This document shows positions 1 to 5,942 of a stretch of 6,964 nt of DNA, one piece after another. Made by a program: the position numbers and the translations under genes. The stretch spans positions 1 to 6,964 of the forward strand of contig CANKTT010000076.1 of the NCBI GenBank assembly GCA_947486505.1, read 5' to 3'. This stretch comes from Actinomycetota bacterium (GTDB lineage: Bacteria > Actinomycetota > Actinomycetes > S36-B12 > UBA5976). Within the stretch, counting starts at the first letter, position 1. Each line of letters begins with the position of its first letter. The notes beneath the pieces were generated by a model, which did not search any database, had not been told where the DNA came from, and worked only from the letters and a program-made list of their open reading frames with translations.

Positions 1-855
1 CTTACTCATCCAGACATCAAGGCTGTTAGCTTCGTTGGCTCAACTCCGATTGCTAAGTACATCTACGAAACTGGAACTGCAAATGGCAAGCGCATCCAGG
101 CTCTTGGTGGAGCAAAGAACCACATGGTTGTGCTTCCAGATGCTGACCTAGATCTTGCAGCTGACTCAGCAGTTAACGCAGGCTTTGGTTCTGCAGGCGA
201 GCGCTGCATGGCGATCTCAGCACTTGTTGCAGTTGGCCCGATTGCAGATGACTTGATCTCAAAGATCGAAGATCGCATGGGCAAGATTGTTACTGGCGAT
301 GGAACTCGTGGCACTGACATGGGCCCACTTGTTACTGGCGTTCACCGCGACAAGGTCAAGGGCTACATCGATACTGGTGTTGCTGAAGGCGCGACAGTTG
401 TTGTTGATGGCCGCGACGTAGTTCCAGACAGCGATGGTGAAGGTTACTTCATCGGACCAACGCTGTTCGACAACGTAACCAAGGACATGACGATCTACAA
501 GGAAGAAATCTTCGGACCAGTTCTTTCAGTAGTTCGCGCTGACACTTATGAAGAAGCCTTGAAGTTGATCAACGATCATCCATACGGTAACGGAACTGCA
601 ATCTTCACCAATGATGGTGGAGCTGCCCGTCGCTTCCAGAATGAAGTTGAAGTTGGCATGATTGGCATCAACGTGCCAATTCCAGTGCCAATGGCTTACT
701 TCTCATTCGGTGGCTGGAAAGCATCACTCTTCGGCGATACTCACGCTCACGGAACTGAAGGTGTTCACTTCTTTACTCGTGGCAAGGTAGTAACCAGCCG
801 TTGGTTAGATCCAAGCCATGGTGGATTGAACCTTGGCTTCCCAACAAACGGGTAA
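1..855 (+). CDS. mmsA: CoA-acylating methylmalonate-semialdehyde dehydrogenase, C-terminal part (5' end outside window)
   Basis: The frame is open from base 1 to the TAA at 853-855 and gives 284 residues. The family is about 500 aa, so roughly the first 215 are missing. It belongs to the aldehyde dehydrogenase superfamily, whose MmsA/IolA branch oxidises methylmalonate or malonate semialdehyde with NAD+ and CoA to propionyl-CoA or acetyl-CoA in the cytoplasm (valine, thymine and inositol catabolism). Visible marks, in window residues: FVGSTPIAKYIY (11-22) of the NAD-binding region; ALGGAKNH (34-41), where ordinary aldehyde dehydrogenases have the general-base Glu of ELGGK and MmsA enzymes lack it; the catalytic Cys69 in GSAGERCM; and the EEIFGPV cofactor-site motif near residue 170. 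The C-terminal GWKASLFGD and FFTRGKVVTSRW segments are typical of MmsA. Codon use is strongly biased, suggesting good expression. The substrate (valine versus inositol route) cannot be decided without the upstream genes; family assignment is firm. Confidence 0.95.
   Translation, partial: LTHPDIKAVSFVGSTPIAKYIYETGTANGKRIQALGGAKNHMVVLPDADLDLAADSAVNAGFGSAGERCMAISALVAVGPIADDLISKIEDRMGKIVTGDGTRGTDMGPLVTGVHRDKVKGYIDTGVAEGATVVVDGRDVVPDSDGEGYFIGPTLFDNVTKDMTIYKEEIFGPVLSVVRADTYEEALKLINDHPYGNGTAIFTNDGGAARRFQNEVEVGMIGINVPIPVPMAYFSFGGWKASLFGDTHAHGTEGVHFFTRGKVVTSRWLDPSHGGLNLGFPTNG
820..825 (+). promoter_or_regulatory. Candidate ribosome binding site for the overlapping TTG start
   Basis: GGTGGA lies 7 bases before the TTG at 833, inside the mmsA coding sequence. 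It is an imperfect Shine-Dalgarno match. It supports a start at 833, because an in-frame TGA at 827-829 rules out any earlier start in that frame. Confidence 0.4.
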
Positions 856-1747
856 GCACCGCAAGCGATCAGATGGTCGCGTACTTGGTATCGCTGCCGT
901 TGCCCTAGGAACGATTATCTGGGGCACGGTAGGTCCAGTTGTAAAGCTTTTCCCAGAGGGCACGGAATTCCAGTATTCCTTGGTTAGAAATCTCACTGGA
1001 ACCACTGCGCTCTGGTTGTTCGTTTTGTTATCCAAAAACAAGAAGCGCTATACCAAGCAAGACATAGCTCCAATTTTGGTTGGCGGCACAGGCGCAGCAC
1101 TATTTTTCCCGTTATTCATTTTGGCATTTCAGCTAACCGGTGTTGGCGTGGCAGCTGTTGTTTCAATTGGTGTGGCACCAATCTTTGTTGGCTTGATTGC
1201 GTGGATTGCACTAAGGCAACCACCAGGCAAGCAATGGGCCATTGGCACCGTCGTTGCAGTTGCTGGAGTCGTAGCTCTTAACTGGCCAAGCGGAAACAAT
1301 ACTGTGAGTTTTCTCGGAGTTGCGTTTGCAATGGCTGCCGCCTTGGGCTACTCGTTGCAAGCCACCGGAATGGGCATGATTTCAAAGCGGCACACACCAT
1401 TTCAGTGCGTAGCCCCAATGTTTACGATCGGGACAATTTTCCAGGCACCGTTGAGCTATGGCAAGGACTTTAGTTTCTTGCAAGATCCAGTGTTACTTTT
1501 TGGCGTTCTTTACGGCGGCATAGTTACTGTTGCAGTTGCTTACGCATTCTTTATTTACGGCATTTCCAGAATCGGTGCTGCCACTGCAGTAACGGTTGGA
1601 TTGATGGAACCACTTACTGCATCAATCTTGGGTGTCGTGCTTTTGGGCGAGATGGTTTCTGCCATTGGCATAGTGGGCTCGGTCTTGATTCTTGCTGGGT
1701 TGGTTGTAGTTAGTAGACCCCCAAAAGAACCAGCTCAGCCAATTTAA
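833..1747 (+). CDS. EamA/DMT-superfamily transporter, 10 transmembrane segments
   Basis: This 304-residue protein is the usual length for a two-repeat EamA (DUF6) permease of the drug/metabolite transporter superfamily, which sits in the cytoplasmic membrane and exports or exchanges amino acids, drugs or other small metabolites. About ten hydrophobic segments can be read at residues 18-38, 48-67, 78-97, 104-127, 135-150, 157-180, 192-208, 218-240, 248-271 and 276-294. The basic N-terminus (KHRKR, 8-12) should be cytoplasmic. The second repeat ends in the family-typical MEPLTASILGVVLLGE (258-273). The start is TTG at 833, the first start codon after an in-frame TGA at 827-829. It overlaps mmsA by 23 bp, so the two are probably co-transcribed and translationally coupled. 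The substrate cannot be told from sequence; coupling to mmsA hints at a related metabolite, but DMT genes often sit beside unrelated ones. Confidence 0.9.
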   Translation: MASQQTGKHRKRSDGRVLGIAAVALGTIIWGTVGPVVKLFPEGTEFQYSLVRNLTGTTALWLFVLLSKNKKRYTKQDIAPILVGGTGAALFFPLFILAFQLTGVGVAAVVSIGVAPIFVGLIAWIALRQPPGKQWAIGTVVAVAGVVALNWPSGNNTVSFLGVAFAMAAALGYSLQATGMGMISKRHTPFQCVAPMFTIGTIFQAPLSYGKDFSFLQDPVLLFGVLYGGIVTVAVAYAFFIYGISRIGAATAVTVGLMEPLTASILGVVLLGEMVSAIGIVGSVLILAGLVVVSRPPKEPAQPI

Positions 1748-1771
1748 GTGCTTAAAAGCGCTCACTTTTGT
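1747..1771 (+). terminator. Possible weak intrinsic terminator after the EamA gene
   Basis: AGTGC (1747-1751) pairs with GCGCT (1758-1762), using one G-T wobble, across the loop TTAAAA. The stem is followed by the T-rich run CACTTTTGTT. It starts at the last base of the transporter stop codon. The stem is short, so termination may be partial. Confidence 0.4.
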
Positions 1772-1836
1772 TAGGTAATGGAGAAATTGGACATTGTTTC
1801 GCGAATATCTAGATGTAAGGATTTAGAACCAAATCG

Positions 1837-1866
1837 TTGTTAATGTGCATTAAGGACAAATAAGGT
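1837..1866 (+). promoter_or_regulatory. Weak promoter candidate for the secreted LRR protein
   Basis: TTGTTA (1837-1842) resembles a -35 box. TAAGGT (1861-1866), spaced 18 bp, fits the loose TAnnnT form of actinobacterial -10 boxes. A start near 1873 would give a leader of about 55 bases. Other pairs are possible, for example TTGGAC at 1787 with TAGATG at 1810. None is strong, so this is only a suggestion for where transcription of the 1928 gene begins. Confidence 0.22.
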
Positions 1867-1880
1867 ACAAAAAGGACAAA
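1851..1880 (+). repeat. Three tandem 10-bp A-rich units (TAAGGACAAA type)
   Basis: TAAGGACAAA (1851-1860), TAAGGTACAA (1861-1870) and AAAGGACAAA (1871-1880) follow each other at a 10-bp step, about one helical turn, in the intergenic region before the secreted protein gene. They overlap the weak -10 candidate. They could be binding sites for a regulator or simply a short slipped duplication. Confidence 0.5.
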
Positions 1881-1902
1881 GTTAGTTTTGGACACTTTGA
1901 CC
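1874..1902. promoter_or_regulatory. Imperfect inverted repeat, possible operator
   Basis: GGACAAAGT (1874-1882) and ACTTTGACC (1894-1902) are inverted copies matching at 8 of 9 positions, separated by 11 bp. The arm centres are 20 bp apart, about two helical turns, as for a dimeric DNA-binding protein. A further related sequence, GTCAAAG, lies at 1918-1924. No T-run follows the right arm, so a terminator is unlikely. Confidence 0.35.
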
Positions 1903-1927
1903 TGTTCTCTCCAACTAGTCAAAGCGA

Positions 1928-3880
1928 GTGTTTCAAATGTGTCGATTTTCTATTCTAAGTACAAGCCTTGTAACCAGCTTTGTAATGCTATTGACTGCAC
2001 TTACAGCAAGCCCAGCACACTCTATTGATTCTGTCGAAACTGTTGTCTGCGGAGAAGGAACCTACAAAAAAACCACTGTTGGATCTGTTGTAACTTTCAG
2101 CGATGCTGGCACCTGCACTGGACCCTTGGTGATTCCAGAAGGTGTTACTACCATATCGCAATACGCATTTGGGTTTGAGGGATCTGATGTAACCTCGGTA
2201 TCCCTGCCAGCCACCTTAAATCAAATTAGTTCCCTTGCGCCTTTTTATGGAACAGGTGCCCTAACAGCAATTAGTGTAGCTTCTACTAATGCGGCATTTA
2301 CTTCAGTTGACGGGGTTCTGTTTAGCCTAGATGAGACCATTGCCAAATTAATTGCGTATCCAGCCAACAAAGTTGGAAGTACCTATACAACACCAACGAG
2401 TGTGTCATTTGACGGGGGAAGCCTCACGCCCGTTACAACTATTGCCTACTACGCATTCCAAGCTGCGAAAAATCTCACTACGCTAAACATCTCGGAAGGT
2501 GTCATCACAATAATGTCTGGAATCGCCGAATCAGCGACCCTTTTGTCAACTATCAACCTGCCAAATAGTTACACAGTAATGACGGCAAAGCCGTTTTCGG
2601 GTGCAGCCATTACCTCTCTTACTATTGGCAAATTCCTTACCAGTATCGAAGCAGGTGCGTTTAACCAGACGGGGAACCTAAACTCGATCACGGTTGCCGA
2701 CGATAATCCGAATTATTCATCATTAGATGGTGTCTTGTTTGACAAAGACAAGTTGAAATTACACACGTATCCTGCTGGGAAAAATGATTTTAATTACGTT
2801 GTCCCAGAGAGTGTGACTCACATTGAAAGTAGTGCTTTTGATAGCAGCAAAGTTAAGTCAGTTAGTATTCCAAGCGCTGTTTCAACTATGGGAGAAGGTG
2901 TGTTTCAAAACACATCAGTACTGACTTCAATCACCGTTGCAGCTGGTAACAACGACTTCTCCACGATCAATGGCGTGTTGTTCAACAAGCCACCCACAAA
3001 ACTCATCGCTTATCCACTAGGAAGTGCTGCGAATTCTTACGTGATACCTGCAGGCGTCGCAATCATAGGTAGTAGTGCATTTATGAGTGCATCAAATCTC
3101 ACTTCCGTAACTATCCCATCAAGTGTCAGCACATTCGAAGGCAGCGCATTCTTTTGCGCAAGTTCGCTGACTAATGTCTACTTCCTTGGAAACGCACCTT
3201 CGGCTGTTGGTAGCTCCGCGCTAACTTGCATCGGCCCCGAGCCAAAAGCCTATGTAAATAATGCAAATGCGAACTCCTTTACCCCTCTTGTAGATGGCAA
3301 ATGGAATGGGCTCACGGTTGCAATTACCTACACCCTTACCTACACCTATAATTCTGCAACTGGTGGCAATACTGTCGCTAGTAGTGCCTTCGCTACCGGT
3401 GACACTCCCATCACACTTCCTACGCCAACTCGCACCGGTTACACATTTGCTGGTTGGTATTCCAATACCGGCCTAACTGCAAAGATTGGCAATGCCGGTG
3501 CAAACTATTCACCAACTGGAACAACCTATGAGTTACGTGCTTATGCCAAGTGGACTAAAAATGTAAAGGCAAAAGCAACTGTCAACCCAACAGTTAGCGG
3601 CACGGCAAAAGTTGGAGAGATTTTAACGGCAAAAAATGGAACTTGGACTGGAATTCCAACTCCAAGCGTTACTCGCCAGTGGTATGCCTGCAAGACGGCG
3701 GTTACAGCTGCGAGGTCCACAGTTCCTAGTGATTGCACGAAGATATCTGGGGCAATTGGTACCTCAAAGAAGCTGGCTTCTGCTCAAAAAGGCCAATACC
3801 TCACAGTTCTAGTTACTGGAACAAGCACTGGAACAACAAAGACTAGCTGGCTAGCGAAGAGCACTGGCAAAGTTAAATAG
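1928..3880 (+). CDS. Secreted modular protein: BspA-like LRR_5 repeats, Listeria-Bacteroides repeat, C-terminal Ig-like domain
   Basis: This 650-residue exported protein probably acts outside the cell or on its surface. Residues 1-32 form a signal peptide with a hydrophobic core at 13-27 and a likely cut after AHS (30-32). Residues about 60-420 are BspA-type leucine-rich repeats, with phrases such as VIPEGVTTISQYAF and IPSSVSTFEGSAF. Within them a longer module recurs whose core is (S)(S/T)xxGVLF then KLIAYP, at about 125-144, 264-282 and 345-363. Residues about 465-543 match the Listeria-Bacteroides (InlB B-type) repeat, ending in RTGYTFAGWY and AYAKW. Residues about 547-650 look like an Ig-like domain (KVGEILTAKNGTWTG, RQWYAC). 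No LPXTG sorting signal, lipobox or C-terminal membrane anchor is visible. Mature cysteines fall in three close pairs (41/63, 410/434, 588/603). The listed start is GTG 1928; ATG 1937 (GCGAG 8 bases upstream) is equally possible and keeps the signal peptide. Such proteins are linked to adhesion in other bacteria; the ligand here is unknown. Confidence 0.88.
   Translation: MFQMCRFSILSTSLVTSFVMLLTALTASPAHSIDSVETVVCGEGTYKKTTVGSVVTFSDAGTCTGPLVIPEGVTTISQYAFGFEGSDVTSVSLPATLNQISSLAPFYGTGALTAISVASTNAAFTSVDGVLFSLDETIAKLIAYPANKVGSTYTTPTSVSFDGGSLTPVTTIAYYAFQAAKNLTTLNISEGVITIMSGIAESATLLSTINLPNSYTVMTAKPFSGAAITSLTIGKFLTSIEAGAFNQTGNLNSITVADDNPNYSSLDGVLFDKDKLKLHTYPAGKNDFNYVVPESVTHIESSAFDSSKVKSVSIPSAVSTMGEGVFQNTSVLTSITVAAGNNDFSTINGVLFNKPPTKLIAYPLGSAANSYVIPAGVAIIGSSAFMSASNLTSVTIPSSVSTFEGSAFFCASSLTNVYFLGNAPSAVGSSALTCIGPEPKAYVNNANANSFTPLVDGKWNGLTVAITYTLTYTYNSATGGNTVASSAFATGDTPITLPTPTRTGYTFAGWYSNTGLTAKIGNAGANYSPTGTTYELRAYAKWTKNVKAKATVNPTVSGTAKVGEILTAKNGTWTGIPTPSVTRQWYACKTAVTAARSTVPSDCTKISGAIGTSKKLASAQKGQYLTVLVTGTSTGTTKTSWLAKSTGKVK
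2261..3163 (+). repeat. Protein-level repeat modules within the LRR region
   Basis: Three copies of one module begin at residues 112, 251 and 332 (DNA 2261, 2678 and 2921). Each begins with a line such as LTSITVAAGNNDFSTINGVL, then a K-L-x-x-YP turn, a Y-x-x-P strand, a V-x-x-I-x-x-xAF repeat, and for copies 2 and 3 a closing SIP/TIPS repeat. Copies 2 and 3 are exactly 81 residues apart. Copy 1 lies 139 residues before copy 2 because of extra LRR units. The DNA copies are well diverged, so the duplications are old. Confidence 0.75.
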
Positions 3881-3886
3881 CGTTTG

Positions 3887-4414
3887 TTACTTCTCTTCGG
3901 TTGAGTCATCTTGCTTGTCGACAAATGAGGCAAATAAGAAAAGTAAGCCAGCTGCTAGAACTGGAAGTGTTATAGCTAGCTCAGTGTTTTCGCCAGATTC
4001 GGTGTTTGATGTTGCTAGTACGTTGAGTACAGACAGCCCGATCAGAATCAGTGCTATAAAGCGAGTGCGTCGCTTGTACCCGTAGATTGCAAGCGGCGCA
4101 GTCAAGGCAAACATCGCAGTAGTAATGATCGGTCCGTTTGAATTCAAAATCGTGTTCCACCAACTTGGTGCCAGCGATTGCCAAAGCAATAAGCCCAAAA
4201 CTGACATCGACCAAATCATCAGCAATGGGAATGCAATCATTGGGCGACGCCAGGCGAGCCAGCAACCGATCACCATCGGGAACAACCAGGCTGAGGTGAA
4301 CGCAAGTCCAAACAGACCAGAGTAATCTGCCAAAGTTTGGTTGATTGTTATAAGGCTGCCGATACCAGCAAAGCCAAGAACTAGGTACAACGCGAGCTTA
4401 CGAACATTTTCCAT
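3887..4414 (-). CDS. Six-TM membrane protein of unknown function, last gene of the hut operon
   Basis: I do not recognise a family for this 175-residue protein. Six hydrophobic segments can be read at about 7-25, 33-55, 58-79, 93-112, 117-134 and 145-165. Basic residues sit at RK (5-6), RR (56-57) and KRRTR (114-118), which by the positive-inside rule puts both ends in the cytoplasm. The C-terminal tail (KQDDSTEEK) is charged and acidic. The aromatic-rich loop APSWWN (82-87) would be outside. There are no obvious catalytic residues, and the size is small for a transporter. Its ATG (4412-4414) lies 4 bases after the hutH stop, with an AAGGT Shine-Dalgarno across that stop, so it is very probably co-transcribed with hutIH. 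A role in histidine uptake is possible but unsupported by sequence. The gene ends 6 bp from the stop of the convergent LRR protein gene. Confidence 0.82.
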   Translation of the reverse strand: MENVRKLALYLVLGFAGIGSLITINQTLADYSGLFGLAFTSAWLFPMVIGCWLAWRRPMIAFPLLMIWSMSVLGLLLWQSLAPSWWNTILNSNGPIITTAMFALTAPLAIYGYKRRTRFIALILIGLSVLNVLATSNTESGENTELAITLPVLAAGLLFLFASFVDKQDDSTEEK

Positions 4415-4418
4415 ACTT

Positions 4419-5942
4419 TTACCTTACGAGTTTGGCAAGTGTCCCATTCGCAACGACATTCACAGCAGCCTGCATGTCTGGTGCCAAGAATCGATCAGGA
4501 CCAGGTCCAGGACTGGTTTTCCGCAGTTCTGCAACGGCAGCCCGAGTGATTGGCGATGGTTGCAGGGGTTCCCTCAGGTCAATTGCTCGAGCTGCTGTCA
4601 TCAATTCGATGCCAACAATCTTGGTTAGATTCTCTATTGATTGACGAAGTTTGCGACCTGCACTCCAGCCCATAGACACGTGGTCTTCTTGCATCGCAGA
4701 ACTTGGGATCGAATCAACGCTGGCAGGGGAGGCAAGACGCTTATTTTCCGAAACTAAAGCAGCCTGGGTGTATTGCGCGATCATGAGACCAGAATCCACA
4801 CCTGGATCATCAGCCAAGAATGGTGGCAATCCATGGGAGCGAGCCTTGTCGAGCATGCGATCAGTGCGACGTTCACAAATTGAACCAAGATCCGCAGCAG
4901 CAATTGCCAAGAAATCTAATACGTAGGCAACTGGAGCGCCATGAAAGTTGCCATTGGAAGAAACTCGTCCATCTGCCAGCACAACAGGGTTATCTACTGC
5001 CGCCGCTAGTTCGCGAGTGGCAACTAAGGTGGCATGCGCGATGGTGTCACGCACTGCGCCCGTTACTTGTGGTGCACAACGAAGTGAATATGCATCTTGC
5101 ACGACAGAGGTGTCATTTATGTGGGAAGCCACGATCGGGCTTTCCTTTAACACGTTCAACATGTTGGCAGCGCTCAAGGCTTGACCTGGATGTGGGCGAA
5201 GTGGCCCATGCAGTTCTGGCAAGAAAACTTGGTCAGTTCCAAGTAGCGCTTCAACACTCATTGCTGCTGTGACATCAACCGAGTCACAAAGCATGGTCAA
5301 GTCATCAATTGCCATAATCAACATGCCAAGCATTCCATCAGTGCCATTGATAAGAGCTAAACCTTCTTTTTCGCGAAGTTCTACTGGTTCAATTCCGGCC
5401 GCTTTCAACGCATCAGATGCTGGTGTGATTCGGCCACGACTATCTACGACTTCGCCTTCGCCCATCAGAACTAGTGCGCAGTGGGCAAGTGGTGCTAAAT
5501 CTCCACTGCAACCGAGGGAACCAAATTCATAAACCGCAGGCGTGATTCCAGCATTCAAAATAGCTGCCATTGTTTCGACGACAACTGGACGAACTCCAGT
5601 GTGACCAGAGCAGAGCGTCTTTAGCCGAAGTGTCATCAACGCGCGGGTAACTTCACGTTCCACCAAGTTGCCAAGGCCAGCGGCATGCGAGCGAATTAGT
5701 GACTTTTGAAGTTGCACTCGGTACTCCGGCGTAACGTGGCGATTAGCTAGCGCGCCAAACCCAGTTGAAATTCCATAGACCGGATCCGGAGAAGAAGCTA
5801 GCGCGTCTACACGACTGCGAGTCAAGGCAACTGCTTCAATGGTGGCTGGTGCGATAACGATTTTTGTATCATGACGGGCAACTGCCAACACATCTTCAAA
5901 TGTCATTCCAGTGGTATTGATTACCACTTCAGTGCGACTCAT
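4419..5942 (-). CDS. hutH: Histidine ammonia-lyase (histidase)
   Basis: This cytoplasmic enzyme removes ammonia from L-histidine to give urocanate, the first step of histidine degradation. The protein is 507 residues, the normal length for HutH. Visible marks: the catalytic-loop Tyr56 in PVYGISTGFG (54-63); the signature GSLGCSGDLAPL (141-152), whose Cys145-Ser146-Gly147 should cyclise to the MIO electrophile; LINGTDGML (197-205, where many relatives have LINGTQ); VQDAYSLRC (281-289); NPVVLADGRVSSNGNFHG (318-335); and the QEDHVSMG loop (418-425) with Glu419. All known key positions are present, so it should be active. An upstream in-frame ATG at 5984 would add 14 residues, but the start at 5942 is chosen because it forms an ATGA overlap with the hutI stop and has a strong AAGGAG 7 bases before it. 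It lies between hutI and a membrane protein gene in one operon. Confidence 0.97.
   Translation of the reverse strand: MSRTEVVINTTGMTFEDVLAVARHDTKIVIAPATIEAVALTRSRVDALASSPDPVYGISTGFGALANRHVTPEYRVQLQKSLIRSHAAGLGNLVEREVTRALMTLRLKTLCSGHTGVRPVVVETMAAILNAGITPAVYEFGSLGCSGDLAPLAHCALVLMGEGEVVDSRGRITPASDALKAAGIEPVELREKEGLALINGTDGMLGMLIMAIDDLTMLCDSVDVTAAMSVEALLGTDQVFLPELHGPLRPHPGQALSAANMLNVLKESPIVASHINDTSVVQDAYSLRCAPQVTGAVRDTIAHATLVATRELAAAVDNPVVLADGRVSSNGNFHGAPVAYVLDFLAIAAADLGSICERRTDRMLDKARSHGLPPFLADDPGVDSGLMIAQYTQAALVSENKRLASPASVDSIPSSAMQEDHVSMGWSAGRKLRQSIENLTKIVGIELMTAARAIDLREPLQPSPITRAAVAELRKTSPGPGPDRFLAPDMQAAVNVVANGTLAKLVR
4421..4425 (-). promoter_or_regulatory. Ribosome binding site of the six-TM protein, overlapping the hutH stop
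   Basis: On the minus strand AAGGT stands 6 bases before the ATG at 4414, and its first A is the middle or last part of the hutH TAA stop region (4419-4421). This placement suggests that ribosomes ending hutH help to start the next gene. Confidence 0.6.

Noticed and set aside
2261..3163. Possible recent tandem duplication or recombination hotspot in the LRR gene
   Set aside because: The modules match as protein but their DNA differs at many positions, so they are old repeats and not a young, slippage-prone array.
3294..3476. 60-aa frame inside the LRR protein gene
   Set aside because: It is a shifted frame of the Listeria-Bacteroides repeat coding region. Its Pro/Leu/Thr-rich low-complexity sequence reflects the codon pattern of the real frame.
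3843..3854. Inverted repeat CTAGC-TG-GCTAG near the end of the LRR gene
   Set aside because: The loop is only 2 bases, it lies within coding sequence, and no T-run follows, so it is not a credible terminator.
3981..4265. 94-aa minus-strand frame within the six-TM protein gene
   Set aside because: The frame with clean alternating hydrophobic segments and a ribosome binding site is the 3887-4414 one; this one is a shifted shadow.
4820..5272. 150-aa open frame on the plus strand opposite hutH, with several shorter ones nearby
   Set aside because: It lies wholly within the well-conserved hutH on the other strand and has a composition (many Arg, His, Leu, Gln) typical of antisense frames. No ribosome binding site or known motif was seen.
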